A stretch of DNA of 64,000 nt, from positions 9,595-73,594 of the forward strand of contig NZ_JBLWVH010000017.1 in the NCBI RefSeq assembly GCF_048268525.1. The letters run 5' to 3'. Positions 51,965 through 60,838 of this stretch are shown here, in pieces (the first letter of the stretch is position 1; each line of letters starts with the position of its first letter). Origin of the DNA: Maricaulis sp048268525 (GTDB lineage: Bacteria; Pseudomonadota; Alphaproteobacteria; Caulobacterales; Maricaulaceae). The notes beneath the pieces are model-generated. The model did no database searches. It was given only the letters and a program-made list of their open reading frames with translations, and was not told the DNA's origin. The translations under genes and the position numbers were made by a program.

Positions 51965-52870
51965 GTGGATCGCTTTCAGGCCCTGAATACCTTTCGTCGC
52001 GTCGTCGAGTTGGAGGGCTTCGCGGCCGCGGCGCGTGACCTCAACCTGTCAAATGCGTCGGTCTCCAAACATGTCAGCCAGCTTGAGGCCCGGCTTGGCG
52101 TTGCCCTGCTGGTAAGGACCACGCGGCGCTTGAGCCTGACCGATGCCGGACGCGACTATTACCGGCACGCGGTTCATATTCTCGACACGCTCAGCGAAGC
52201 CGATGACCAGGCCGGCGCGGCGGGAGCCCGACCGCATGGTCTGATCCGGATGACGGCTCCGATGTCGCTCGGGCTGGCGGACCTGACCGACCGCCTGGTC
52301 GATTTTCGCGAGCAGAATGCCGAAATCACGCTGGATGTTGTTTTGGATGACCGGCAGGTCGACCTGGTCGAGCACGGGCTGGATCTGGCCATTCGCGGTA
52401 CCGGTCCGATGAAGGATTCCAGCCTGCGGGGGCGCTGGCTGACGGGAATGGATCGCTGGCTGCTGGCCTCACCGGCCTATCTCGAAACTTGCGCCGCGAT
52501 CACCGAACCCGCTCAGCTTGAGGCGCTCGATTGTCTGGCCTACAGCCACAATGCGACCCCCGGGAAATGGCTGTTCAGTTGTGACGGGCAGACGGTCGAG
52601 GTGGCGATCGACGGGCCGATGCGGATCAGCAATTCCATCGCCATCGTCTCAGCCCTGATCCGCGGCCAGGGCATCGGGCTGGTACCGGCTTTCCTGGCGC
52701 AGCAGGCGATCGCCGAGGGCCGACTGGTCCGGGTGCTGCCCGGGTGGACCAGCGATCCGCGTGACCTGCACTTGCTATACCCCGATCATCGCGAGCATTC
52801 GGCGCGGGTGCGGGCGCTGATCGATTTTCTGGTCGAGTCCTACCGTCAACGGCCGCTGGCGCGTGACTAG
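51965..52870 (+). CDS. LysR-family transcription regulator
   Basis: The 301-residue protein has an N-terminal winged helix (LNTFRRVVELEGFAAAARDL; SVSKHVSQLEARLGVALLVR) and a type 2 periplasmic-binding-like effector domain. GTG 51965 lies eight bases after CAGGAG. It is divergent from the exported cyclase gene, the usual arrangement for a LysR regulator and its target. Its stop overlaps the convergent acetyltransferase stop by four bases. Confidence 0.93.
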   Translation: MDRFQALNTFRRVVELEGFAAAARDLNLSNASVSKHVSQLEARLGVALLVRTTRRLSLTDAGRDYYRHAVHILDTLSEADDQAGAAGARPHGLIRMTAPMSLGLADLTDRLVDFREQNAEITLDVVLDDRQVDLVEHGLDLAIRGTGPMKDSSLRGRWLTGMDRWLLASPAYLETCAAITEPAQLEALDCLAYSHNATPGKWLFSCDGQTVEVAIDGPMRISNSIAIVSALIRGQGIGLVPAFLAQQAIAEGRLVRVLPGWTSDPRDLHLLYPDHREHSARVRALIDFLVESYRQRPLARD

Positions 52871-53328
52871 AGCACCACTTCCAGCCAGGGCAGCTCCCGC
52901 CCCTTGAAGACATCGCTGGGGCGCATGGCGACGCGGCGGGCGCCCATGTGGATATAGGCCTGCTCTGCATAGGGGTCGGAGAGAATGGTCATCACCGTCT
53001 CGCCGCGCGCCTTGAGCTTGGCCTTGGCGTCCTCGAACAGGTCGCGGCCGACACCCTTGCCGATGGCTTCGGGGGTGATGAAGAGGAGGTCCAGGGTGCC
53101 GTGATGGCCGCCCGGATCGATCTGGCAAACGCCGAGCATCGTGCCGTCATCAAGCTCGGCGACGGTCGTCAGCCCGGCCTCGATCGCTTCGGTGGTGACT
53201 TTCAGATAGGGCGCGACCTCGGCCATGAAGACCTCGTCATAGCCCCAGTGCGCCTTTGATTTCAGGCACAGCTCAGACAGCGCGTCTTCTTCGCCCGATC
53301 GGGCAGGGCGAAGGGAGACCTCACTCAT
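52867..53328 (-). CDS. GNAT-family N-acetyltransferase
   Basis: The 153-residue protein has a GNAT fold: SLRPARSGEEDALSELCLKS at the start, GHHGTLDLLFITPEAIGKGV with the acetyl-CoA-binding GKGVGRDLFEDAKAKLKARG motif A, and a C-terminal PYAEQAYIHMGARRVAMRPS strand. It acetylates an unknown amine. It begins five bases after the secA stop, on the same strand, so it may be transcribed with secA. Confidence 0.88.
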   Translation of the reverse strand: MSEVSLRPARSGEEDALSELCLKSKAHWGYDEVFMAEVAPYLKVTTEAIEAGLTTVAELDDGTMLGVCQIDPGGHHGTLDLLFITPEAIGKGVGRDLFEDAKAKLKARGETVMTILSDPYAEQAYIHMGARRVAMRPSDVFKGRELPWLEVVL

Positions 53329-53333
53329 CGTGA

Positions 53334-56201
53334 TCAGGTTGTCGGAGCGCTGTCGATGGCGCCGTGGCACTGCTTGTACTTCTTGCCGGAACCGCACGGG
53401 CAGGGGGCGTTGCGAGCGACGCGGCCCCAGGTTTCCGGCTTGTTCGGATGGGCCGGTGTCGAGACCCGGCGCTGGGTCGGCGCGACGCGCGGGGCGACCG
53501 GACCATCGCCCGGATCGGCCATTTCGTTGCGGCCGGTACGCGGATCGATATGGGTTGCGGTCAGGCCTTCCGGCTCCTTGGGCGGCGCCGGGGCGCGCTC
53601 GAAGCGGATCAGCATCAGCTGCTTGGTCACTTCGCCGCGCAGATTGTCCATCATCCGCTCGAACAGGTTGAAGGCTTCGGTCTTGAACTCGTTCAGCGGG
53701 TTGCGCTGGGCGTAGGAGCGCAGACCGATCATCGAGCGCATGGCGTCGAGATTTTGCAGGTGCTCGCGCCAATTGATGTCGATGGCCTGCAGCAGGATCG
53801 ATTTCTCGATCCGGCGCATCAGTTCGGGACCGGCATTGGCAGCTTTTTCGGCATAGGCCTTGTCGGCGGCTTCGGACACCCGTTCGAGGATTTCCTCGTC
53901 GGCAATGCCTTCTTCGTCGGCCCAGGCCTCGACCGGCAGGTTGAGACCGAAGGTCTCCTGCAGGGCTTCCTTGAGGCCGGTGATGTCCCACTGGTCGGCA
54001 TAGGCTTTCGGCGGGATGTGGGCCGTGACGAGGTCTTCGGCGGTCGACTGGCGCATGTCCTTGATGACGTCGGCGACGTCGTCGGAGACCATGAAGTCGA
54101 TGCGCTGTTCGAACACCGCCTTGCGCTGGTCGTTCATCACGTCATCGTATTTGAGGACGTTCTTGCGGATGTCGAAATTGCGTTGCTCGACCTTGCGCTG
54201 CGAGGTTTCCAGCGCCTTGGACATCCACGGGTGCTGGATCGCTTCGCCTTCCTTCATGCCCAGTGTGCGCATGATGGTGTCGAGGCGCTCCGGGGCGAAA
54301 ATGCGCAGCAGGTCGTCCTGTACCGAGATGAAGAATTTCGAGCGGCCCGGATCGCCCTGGCGACCGGTCCGGCCTCGCAGCTGATTGTCGATGCGGCGGC
54401 TTTCATGGCGCTCGGTGGCGAGCACGTAGAGGCCGCCGGCGTCGAGCGCGTGTTTCTTCTTCTCGGCGATTTCCGACTTGATGGCGTCGGCCTGACGGTC
54501 GATCTCCGTCTGGGTCGGTGTATTGCCGGCGGCTTCCTGCTCGGCCTTCCAGGCATCCAGACGCATGTCGGCATTGCCGCCCAGCTGGATGTCGGTACCG
54601 CGGCCGGCCATGTTGGTGGCGATCGTCACCGCGCCCGGCACGCCGGCCTCGGCGACGATGAAGGCTTCCTGCTCGTGATAGCGCGCATTGAGCACCTGGT
54701 GCTCAATCGGGATCAGCTTGAGCATTTCCGGCAGGGTGCGCTCGACCGGGCGGGCCGATTTCTCGAACTCGGCCTTGGCGGACTCGTCCTTGGGATAGAG
54801 ATGGCCCAGCATCTTCTTGAACAGGGCCTTGTCGCTCATCAGCCGGTCGATGATTTCCGATTTTTCGATCGAGGCCGTGCCGACCAGAACCGGCTGGCCG
54901 CGCTGCTGGCAGTCGACGATCTCGTCGATGATGGCGGCGTATTTTTCTTCCAGGGTGCGATAGACTTCGTCTTCCTCGTCGATCCGGGCGATCGGCTTGT
55001 TGGTCGGGATTTCCATCACCGCCAGCTTGTAGATGTCGAAGAATTCGTCAGCCTCGGTCAAGGCCGTGCCGGTCATGCCGGCCAGCTTGTCATAGAGACG
55101 GAAATAATTCTGGAAGGTGACCGAGGCCAGCGTCTGGTTTTCCGGCTGGATGTCGGTGCCTTCCTTGGCCTCGATCGCCTGGTGCAGGCCATCGGACAGG
55201 CGGCGGCCCGGCATCATCCGGCCAGTGAACTCGTCGATCAGGACAACGGCGTTGTCCTTGATGATGTAGTCCTTGTCGCGGACGAAAATCTTGTGCGCCT
55301 TGAGGGCCTGGTTGACGTGGTGGACGACCGAGATGTTCTCGACGTCATAGAGGTCACCCTCTTTGAGCAATTCGCGTTCCTGCAGCAGGGCTTCGATCTG
55401 CTCATTGCCCTCTTCGGTGAGCAGGATCGTCCGGGCCTTCTCGTCGATCTCGTAGCATTCCTCGCCCAGAAGCGGGATCAGCGTGTTGATCGTCTTGTAG
55501 AATTCGGTCCGGTCCTCGGTGCGACCCGAGATGATCAGCGGCGTGCGCGCCTCATCGATCAGGATCGAGTCGACCTCATCGACGATGGCGAAGCCGTGGC
55601 CGCGCTGCACCATCTCCTCGGTCGAGTACTTCATGTTGTCGCGCAGATAGTCGAAGCCAAGCTCGTTATTGGTCGCGTAGGTGATGTCGCAGGCATAGGC
55701 CTCGCGGCGTTCCGGATCGGTCATGCCGTGGGCGACGACGCCGGTGGTCAGACCCAGCTGTGCGAACACGCGGCCCATCCACTCGCTGTCGCGGGTGGCG
55801 AGATAGTCGTTCACCGTGACGACGTGCACGCCCTTGGCCGGCAGGGCGTTGAGATAGCAGGGCAGGGTGGCGACCAGCGTCTTGCCCTCACCGGTCTTCA
55901 TCTCGGCGATCGAGCCTTCGTGCAGCACCATGCCGCCCATCAGCTGGACGTCATAGGGGCGCAGCCCCAGCGCGCGCTTGGCGGCTTCGCGGACGGCGGC
56001 GAAGGCCTCGGGCATCAGCGCGTCCAGTTTCTCGCCCTTGTCGAGGCGTTCGCGGAACTCGGCTGTCTTGGCCTTCAGCGCGTCGTCGGACAAGGCCTCG
56101 AAGTCGGGCTCGAGCGCGTTGATTTTCTCGACCATCGGCCGCAGGCGGCGGATTTTGCGGTCGTTCTCGGTTCCGAAGATCTTGCGGGCAATGGAGAGCA
56201 T
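53334..56201 (-). CDS. secA: Preprotein translocase ATPase SecA
   Basis: The 955-residue protein is the motor of the Sec export pathway. It has Walker A GEGKTLVATLPCYLNAL, DEVDSILIDEART for the Walker B region, NMAGRGTDIQLGG for motif VI-like contacts, and a C-terminal zinc SEC-C motif CPCGSGKKYKQCHG. Family length is about 900. Many exported proteins in this window depend on it. The start ATG 56201 fits LSIARKIFG. Confidence 0.97.
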   Translation of the reverse strand: MLSIARKIFGTENDRKIRRLRPMVEKINALEPDFEALSDDALKAKTAEFRERLDKGEKLDALMPEAFAAVREAAKRALGLRPYDVQLMGGMVLHEGSIAEMKTGEGKTLVATLPCYLNALPAKGVHVVTVNDYLATRDSEWMGRVFAQLGLTTGVVAHGMTDPERREAYACDITYATNNELGFDYLRDNMKYSTEEMVQRGHGFAIVDEVDSILIDEARTPLIISGRTEDRTEFYKTINTLIPLLGEECYEIDEKARTILLTEEGNEQIEALLQERELLKEGDLYDVENISVVHHVNQALKAHKIFVRDKDYIIKDNAVVLIDEFTGRMMPGRRLSDGLHQAIEAKEGTDIQPENQTLASVTFQNYFRLYDKLAGMTGTALTEADEFFDIYKLAVMEIPTNKPIARIDEEDEVYRTLEEKYAAIIDEIVDCQQRGQPVLVGTASIEKSEIIDRLMSDKALFKKMLGHLYPKDESAKAEFEKSARPVERTLPEMLKLIPIEHQVLNARYHEQEAFIVAEAGVPGAVTIATNMAGRGTDIQLGGNADMRLDAWKAEQEAAGNTPTQTEIDRQADAIKSEIAEKKKHALDAGGLYVLATERHESRRIDNQLRGRTGRQGDPGRSKFFISVQDDLLRIFAPERLDTIMRTLGMKEGEAIQHPWMSKALETSQRKVEQRNFDIRKNVLKYDDVMNDQRKAVFEQRIDFMVSDDVADVIKDMRQSTAEDLVTAHIPPKAYADQWDITGLKEALQETFGLNLPVEAWADEEGIADEEILERVSEAADKAYAEKAANAGPELMRRIEKSILLQAIDINWREHLQNLDAMRSMIGLRSYAQRNPLNEFKTEAFNLFERMMDNLRGEVTKQLMLIRFERAPAPPKEPEGLTATHIDPRTGRNEMADPGDGPVAPRVAPTQRRVSTPAHPNKPETWGRVARNAPCPCGSGKKYKQCHGAIDSAPTT

Positions 56202-56380
56202 CTGGATCAGGCTTTGCGAACTACAGGGCAGCTGGTGTCCGGCGCCCGAGATTCGTTCCGTTCGCCGGGGACGACAGCATTGCTTTGAAACGTCAGGGTG
56301 ACTTAAGGATGAGGGGTGTAACTGTCAATCAAGCGGCGCGGCGGATCAAGCCCGCTCCTTTAACAGATGAGGCGCTATAG
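56202..56380. other. Divergent gap between secA and the PPIase gene
   Basis: This 179-base gap is the regulatory region of both genes. GAGG near 56369 precedes the GTG start of the PPIase gene by about ten bases. No certain promoter motif is assigned. Confidence 0.4.
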
Positions 56381-57334
56381 GTGTCTGTTTTCAGGGTCTT
56401 TTGCATTTTGCTGCTGACTGTAACTGGCACAGCTTGTGGCCCCGAGCCGCGACGGACCGCCGATGATTTCGAATCCGGGCAGCCGGTCCTGTCCCTGGAT
56501 GAGCTTGATCCGGTGGTCGCTCGGGTCGAAGGGACGATGATCCGGCGCTCGGATGTCGAGCGCGAGGCTCAGGCCCAGCACGGCGAGGACACTGTGCCGG
56601 CACCGGCTATGGGCAGCCCGGAATTTGATCGTGTTCTGGAGGAGTTGATCGATCAGAGACTGCTGGCGCTTGAAGCCCGCCGGCGCGGATTGCACCAGTC
56701 CGAAGAAGCGCGCCGCCGCCTGGCGCTGGCGGAAGAGCGCATCCTTGGCAATGTCCTGGTCGAGACGGCGATCGCCGATGCGGTGACCGAGGAAACCATC
56801 CGGCGCATCTATGACGAGCAGATCCGCCTGATCCCGCTCGGCGAGGAAGTGCGGGCGCGGCACATCCTGGTGCAGACCGAGGAGGAGGCCATCGCCATCA
56901 AGGCGTTGATCGACCAGGGGCGCGACTTTGCCGAGCTCGCGGTCGCGATGAGTGAAGACCAGGCGACGCGTCTGGAGGGCGGCGATCTGGGCTATTTTTC
57001 CCGGGAAGGCATCCTGCCGGCGTTCGGAGCTGTCGCTTTTGCCACCCCGCGAGGCGAGGTCTCACAACCTTTCCGCACCGAGTTCGGATGGCATGTCCTG
57101 ACCGTCGTGGACCGCCGTCGCCAGCCGCCGCCTTCGCTCGAGGCGCTGCGTCCGAACATTGCCCGCTTCTATACGTTCGACCAGTTGGAAGCCCTGATCG
57201 AAGGGCTTCGTGAAGAGGCTGAAATCGAGCGGCCCGATCTGACGCCTTTGCTTGCGCCGACGCCCGAGCGTGGCGAAGAAGGCGGGGTGGCTGTCGGGGA
57301 TGACGACAGTCCGGATCCGGACCAACCCCGGTAG
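56381..57334 (+). CDS. Parvulin-type peptidyl-prolyl isomerase lipoprotein (SurA/PrsA-like)
   Basis: The 317-residue protein starts at GTG 56381 with a lipoprotein signal (FRVFCILLLTVTGTACGP; lipobox GTAC). A helical N-terminal chaperone-like region follows, then a parvulin domain (VRARHILVQTEEEAIAIKAL, SEDQATRLEGGDLGYFSREG, RTEFGWHVLTVVDRR). It should assist folding of exported proteins in the periplasm, in keeping with its divergent partner secA. The acidic C terminus is low complexity. Confidence 0.9.
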   Translation: MSVFRVFCILLLTVTGTACGPEPRRTADDFESGQPVLSLDELDPVVARVEGTMIRRSDVEREAQAQHGEDTVPAPAMGSPEFDRVLEELIDQRLLALEARRRGLHQSEEARRRLALAEERILGNVLVETAIADAVTEETIRRIYDEQIRLIPLGEEVRARHILVQTEEEAIAIKALIDQGRDFAELAVAMSEDQATRLEGGDLGYFSREGILPAFGAVAFATPRGEVSQPFRTEFGWHVLTVVDRRRQPPPSLEALRPNIARFYTFDQLEALIEGLREEAEIERPDLTPLLAPTPERGEEGGVAVGDDDSPDPDQPR

Positions 57335-57384
57335 TTGGGCATTAACCGTCTTTCTGCACCCGTCCTTAAGGGAGATGTGGGACC

Positions 57385-57801
57385 ATGATCGCTCGTAGCC
57401 CCAAACCGGTGCTCTTTGTCGCCGCCTGTGCCTTGCTGGATGCCGATGGTCGCATCCTTATCGCCAAGCGGCCTGAAGGGAAGGCCATGGCGGGGCTTTG
57501 GGAGTTCCCGGGCGGCAAGATCGAGCCGGGAGAGACACCGGAGCAGGCTGTGGTGCGTGAATTGCGCGAAGAGCTGAGTGTCGAGCCGTGCGAACGGTGT
57601 CTGCACCCGTTTGCCTTCGTTTCGCACCCCTATGACGATTTCCACATCGTCATGCCGCTCTTCCTGTGCCGCACCTGGGACGGCTTCCCCCATCCCAATG
57701 AAGGCCAGGAACTGGCCTGGGTCCGCAAGGAGCGTCTGCGCGACTACCAGATGTCCGCCGCCGACATCTCCCTGGCCGCCGAGCTGAGGGATCGCCTTTG
57801 A
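57385..57801 (+). CDS. mutT: Nudix (deoxy)nucleoside triphosphate pyrophosphohydrolase, MutT-like
   Basis: The 138-residue protein has the Nudix box GKIEPGETPEQAVVRELREE followed by LSVE, matching GX5EX7REUXEEXGU. MutT-type enzymes remove oxidised dGTP before incorporation into DNA. The AGLWEFPGGKIEPG lead-in is typical of MutT. Its stop overlaps the following pilin-like start by four bases (TTGA), a tight coupling of unrelated functions. Confidence 0.92.
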   Translation: MIARSPKPVLFVAACALLDADGRILIAKRPEGKAMAGLWEFPGGKIEPGETPEQAVVRELREELSVEPCERCLHPFAFVSHPYDDFHIVMPLFLCRTWDGFPHPNEGQELAWVRKERLRDYQMSAADISLAAELRDRL

Positions 57802-57962
57802 TACGCGCCCTTGTCTCCCGCTTCCTCCGCGACCAGCGCGGTGCCACCTCGATCGAGTATTCGCTGATCGCCGTGGTCGTCTCGATCATCTTCATCGCCG
57901 CCCTGACCGTGATCGGCCCGGCCGTCAGCGACATGCTGAACAGCGCGGCCGCGCCTTTTTAG
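57798..57962 (+). CDS. Orphan Flp/Fap-type pilin
   Basis: This 54-residue frame starts at TTG 57798 inside the mutT stop. The sequence has a short basic leader, then the Flp prepilin site G15 followed by ATSIEYSLIAVVVSIIFIAA with Glu at +5 and Tyr at +6 after cleavage, and a hydrophobic N-terminal helix. The length and pattern match Flp-family type IVb pilins. No cpa/tad assembly genes are nearby. TTG is the only start that keeps the leader in frame; an independent ribosome binding site is not clear. Confidence 0.8.
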   Translation: MIRALVSRFLRDQRGATSIEYSLIAVVVSIIFIAALTVIGPAVSDMLNSAAAPF

Positions 57963-57978
57963 GCGGGCTACGTCGGGG

Positions 57979-58896
57979 CTAGCGCCCCGCCTTTTCACCC
58001 AGCGACCTTTCCTTCACACCCAACGCGTCCGCCAGCCTGTGCGTTGCCGACCCCGGCCGTTTCGGCTTGGGCTGATCTGGATGCGGGGCCCAGCCGGCGG
58101 CGTGGATGATTTCGAAGGTGGCGCGGATGCGGCCGTCGGGGCCGGCAAAGCGTTCGGCATAGATCTGGCCGGCGCGGATAAAGAGGGCACGTGTCGCCGG
58201 GTTGCGGGGGCGGTCGGCCAACACCGAGGTCTCGCCCATGCCGCGCAGCTCTGCCATCAATGCGAAGATATTGTCGTAGCGCACGGTGATGCGGTCGACA
58301 TCGGCGACCGGCATGGCGAAGCCGGCCCGCTGCAGCAAGGCCGCCATGTCAAACGTGCCGGCCAGCGGTGACACGCGCGCCGCCGCGCCGCCGGTCAGCT
58401 CGCTCTCGGCCGCCATCAGGCATTGGCGCAGCTCGGTCAGGGTTGAGCCGCCCGGCAGGGCGCAGGCGAAGAAACCGTCCGGCTTGAGCGCGTGATTGAT
58501 CTGGACCAGTGCGCCCGGCAGGTCATTGCTCCAGTGCAGGCCCCAGGGCGCCAGCACGAGATCGAGGCTTTCAGAGGCGAAGGGCAATTGCTCTTCGTCC
58601 AGCGCCAGGGCCGGGCGGTCCAGCGTGGCGGCGACAGATGGGGACAGGTCGGACCGGCACCACCAGCCAACCTTGCCGGCCAGCAGCTCAGTCGTCGCGT
58701 CCGTCGCCAGGTCCGGGCCGCCGCCGAGGATCGCGGCGCGGTCGAAATCGCGCATGATGCTGGCGATCCGGTCGCCCATATCGTCGAAAGCGCGTTGCGC
58801 GAGGAAGTTGTGTTCTGGCAGAATGCCCGCAATCCGGTCGCGGCGGCGACGCAGCAGTGAGCGGTCGAACAGGGCGGGCGGAGCGGCGGTCGTCAT
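57979..58896 (-). CDS. SAM-dependent methyltransferase (BioC/NDUFAF5-like)
   Basis: The 305-residue protein starts MTTAAPPALFDRSLLRRRRD. It has a class I SAM fold, with AAILGGGPDLATD as the glycine-rich loop and LDLVLAPWGLHWSNDLPGAL and LKPDGFFACALPGGSTLTEL as the post-binding block. The shape is that of the NDUFAF5 family, which modifies an arginine of a respiratory complex I subunit, although BioC is also close. It is divergent from comF with only 53 bases between, so they share a promoter region. Confidence 0.85.
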   Translation of the reverse strand: MTTAAPPALFDRSLLRRRRDRIAGILPEHNFLAQRAFDDMGDRIASIMRDFDRAAILGGGPDLATDATTELLAGKVGWWCRSDLSPSVAATLDRPALALDEEQLPFASESLDLVLAPWGLHWSNDLPGALVQINHALKPDGFFACALPGGSTLTELRQCLMAAESELTGGAAARVSPLAGTFDMAALLQRAGFAMPVADVDRITVRYDNIFALMAELRGMGETSVLADRPRNPATRALFIRAGQIYAERFAGPDGRIRATFEIIHAAGWAPHPDQPKPKRPGSATHRLADALGVKERSLGEKAGR

Positions 58897-58949
58897 GGGG
58901 CGGATATGCCCGCCAGGGCGGCACAGGGAAAGGGGAGGTGACAGAAAAG

Positions 58950-59717
58950 ATGGCGGGTGTGCTGGTATCCGGACTGAACGAGGCCGGTCGCCGCCTGGCC
59001 GATCTGGCCTGGCCACCGGTCTGTCCCCTGGCCGGCGATACTGTTGATCGGGCAGGGCATCTGACCCCGCAGGCCTGGTCGAGGCTGACCTTTCTCGATG
59101 CGCCCTGGTGTGACACGTGCGGCTGGCCCTTTCCCTATCCGGCCGGGTCCGGTGGCGCGTCTCTGGCGGTCTGTGCCAATTGCGTCGCCAATCCGCCGCG
59201 CTTCGACCGGGCCCGGGCGCCCTTGGCCTATGACGAGCGCGTCAGTCCGCTGGTGATCGGCTTCAAGCATGGCAGCCGACGCGAGATGATCGACCAGTTC
59301 GGTCGCTGGATGGTCCGTGCCGGCAAGGACTGTCTGGACGGGGCAGACGCCATCATCCCGGTGCCGCTGCACTGGCGGCGCCTGGTCGTGCGCCGCTATA
59401 ACCAGTCGGCCCTGCTGGGCCGGGTTCTGGCACGCGAAAGCGGCGTTCCTATGTGGACCGACATCTTGCTGCGCCAACGGGCCACACCCAGCCAGGCAGG
59501 GCGGACGGCCCGCCTGCGGCGGCGCAATGTTGCAGCCGCCTTCACGGTGCCGGATCGGACAGCCGTCACCGGGAAACACCTTGTTCTGGTCGATGATGTG
59601 ATCACCACTGGCGCAACGGTGTCGGCATGCGCATATCAGCTGAAACGGGCCGGTGCCGCCTCGGTGCGTGTTGTGGCATTGTGTCGGGTAGTCCGCGAAA
59701 CCGATCCGACGGTATGA
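58950..59717 (+). CDS. ComF-family phosphoribosyltransferase-like protein
   Basis: The 255-residue protein has an N-terminal zinc-type cysteine cluster (CDTCGWPFPY, CANCVANPP) and a C-terminal PRTase domain with the PRPP motif VLVDDVITTGATVSA. ComF aids DNA uptake in competent bacteria, and the alphaproteobacterial homologues have an unknown role. ATG 58950 follows GGGGAGG at 11 bases; a GTG four codons upstream is possible. It starts a cluster with grxC, a nitrilase and DUF1178, which is common in this bacterial class. Confidence 0.88.
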   Translation: MAGVLVSGLNEAGRRLADLAWPPVCPLAGDTVDRAGHLTPQAWSRLTFLDAPWCDTCGWPFPYPAGSGGASLAVCANCVANPPRFDRARAPLAYDERVSPLVIGFKHGSRREMIDQFGRWMVRAGKDCLDGADAIIPVPLHWRRLVVRRYNQSALLGRVLARESGVPMWTDILLRQRATPSQAGRTARLRRRNVAAAFTVPDRTAVTGKHLVLVDDVITTGATVSACAYQLKRAGAASVRVVALCRVVRETDPTV

Positions 59718-59747
59718 ATGGTGCGCGGTGACTTCTGGAGTGAGTGC

Positions 59748-60005
59748 ATGACTGACATTACGATCTACACCCGACCGATGTGCGGCTATTGCGCCCGCGC
59801 CGTGTCCCTGCTGAAGCAGAAGGGGGTTGAATATACCGAGATCGATGCCGGGTTCGACCAGTCCAAGCGACAGGAAATGATCCAGCGGTCCAATGGTGGC
59901 CGCACCTTCCCGCAGGTCTTCATCGGCGACATGCATGTCGGCGGCTGTGATGAGCTGATGGCGCTCGAGCGCAGCAACAAGCTCGACGCCCTGCTCCAGG
60001 CCTGA
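59748..60005 (+). CDS. grxC: Glutaredoxin 3 (dithiol)
   Basis: The 85-residue protein has the redox motif CGYC (Cys12, Cys15) in ITIYTRPMCGYCARAVSLLK and the conserved TFPQVFIGDMHVGGCDEL block with cis-Pro. It reduces disulfides and glutathione mixed disulfides with glutathione. ATG 59748 has GGAG eight bases upstream; an earlier in-frame ATG does not. It is followed after five bases by the nitrilase gene. Confidence 0.95.
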   Translation: MTDITIYTRPMCGYCARAVSLLKQKGVEYTEIDAGFDQSKRQEMIQRSNGGRTFPQVFIGDMHVGGCDELMALERSNKLDALLQA

Positions 60006-60010
60006 CCCGT

Positions 60011-60829
60011 ATGGAAGTCGCCCTCGTCCAGATGCGCTCGGGCATCGACCCGGCGGAGAACCGCGGCACCGCCAGCGCGCTGATCCGCGCCGCTGCTGCA
60101 GACGGGGCGAGCTTCGTGGCGACGCCGGAAACGACGCATCTGGTGCAAAAGGATGCCGATGCGGCCTTTGCCGTGATGCACACGCCGCAGGATGATCCGG
60201 CCATACCGGCCTTCGCCGCCCTTGCCGCCGAGCTTGGCATCTGGCTGCTGATCGGCTCGCTGGCGGTTCGCATCGGTGACCGCCTGGCCGCCAATCGCAG
60301 CTTCCTTTTTTCCCCGGCGGGCGAGATCGCGGCGACCTATGACAAGGCCCACATGTTCAATGTCGGGCTGGGTCAGGGCGAGACCTACCGGGAGAGCGAT
60401 AATTATCAGGCCGGCGACCGCCTCGTTGTGCACGATCTCGACGGCGCGAAGCTGGGCCTGTCGATCTGCTATGATGTGCGCTTCGCCTATCTCTACCGCC
60501 GCCTGGCCCAGGCCGGTGCCGAAATCCTGACTGTCCCGGCCGCGTTCACCAAGCCGACCGGTCGCGCCCATTGGGACGTGCTGCTGCGGGCCCGGGCCAT
60601 CGAGACCGGCAGTTTCGTGCTGGCCCCGGCCCAGGGCGGGCTGCATGCCGATGGACGCAAGACCTGGGGCCATTCGATCATCATCGGACCCTGGGGCGAA
60701 ACCGTCGCCGAGCTGGACCATGACAATCCCGGCCTGCTGCGCGCCAGCCTCGACCTGCGCAAGGTCGCCGAGGCCCGCCGCCGTATTCCCGCCCTCGAGC
60801 ATGATCGCACCCTCACCGGGCCGCTCTGA
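60011..60829 (+). CDS. Carbon-nitrogen hydrolase (Nit2-like amidase)
   Basis: The 272-residue protein has the nitrilase-superfamily triad: Glu in FVATPETTHLVQ, Lys in YDKAHMFNVGLG and Cys in LSICYDVRFAYLYRRL. Sequence form is that of the Nit1/Nit2 branch, which hydrolyses deaminated glutathione or alpha-ketoglutaramate. Position immediately after glutaredoxin supports a glutathione-repair role, which is inference. Ten bases separate its stop from the DUF1178 start. Confidence 0.9.
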   Translation: MEVALVQMRSGIDPAENRGTASALIRAAAADGASFVATPETTHLVQKDADAAFAVMHTPQDDPAIPAFAALAAELGIWLLIGSLAVRIGDRLAANRSFLFSPAGEIAATYDKAHMFNVGLGQGETYRESDNYQAGDRLVVHDLDGAKLGLSICYDVRFAYLYRRLAQAGAEILTVPAAFTKPTGRAHWDVLLRARAIETGSFVLAPAQGGLHADGRKTWGHSIIIGPWGETVAELDHDNPGLLRASLDLRKVAEARRRIPALEHDRTLTGPL

Positions 60830-60838
60830 GACGTCGAC

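Noticed and set aside
53364..56288. A 974-codon open frame antisense to secA
   Set aside because: It is produced by GC-rich codon bias opposite a clear SecA gene, has no domain and no ribosome binding site.
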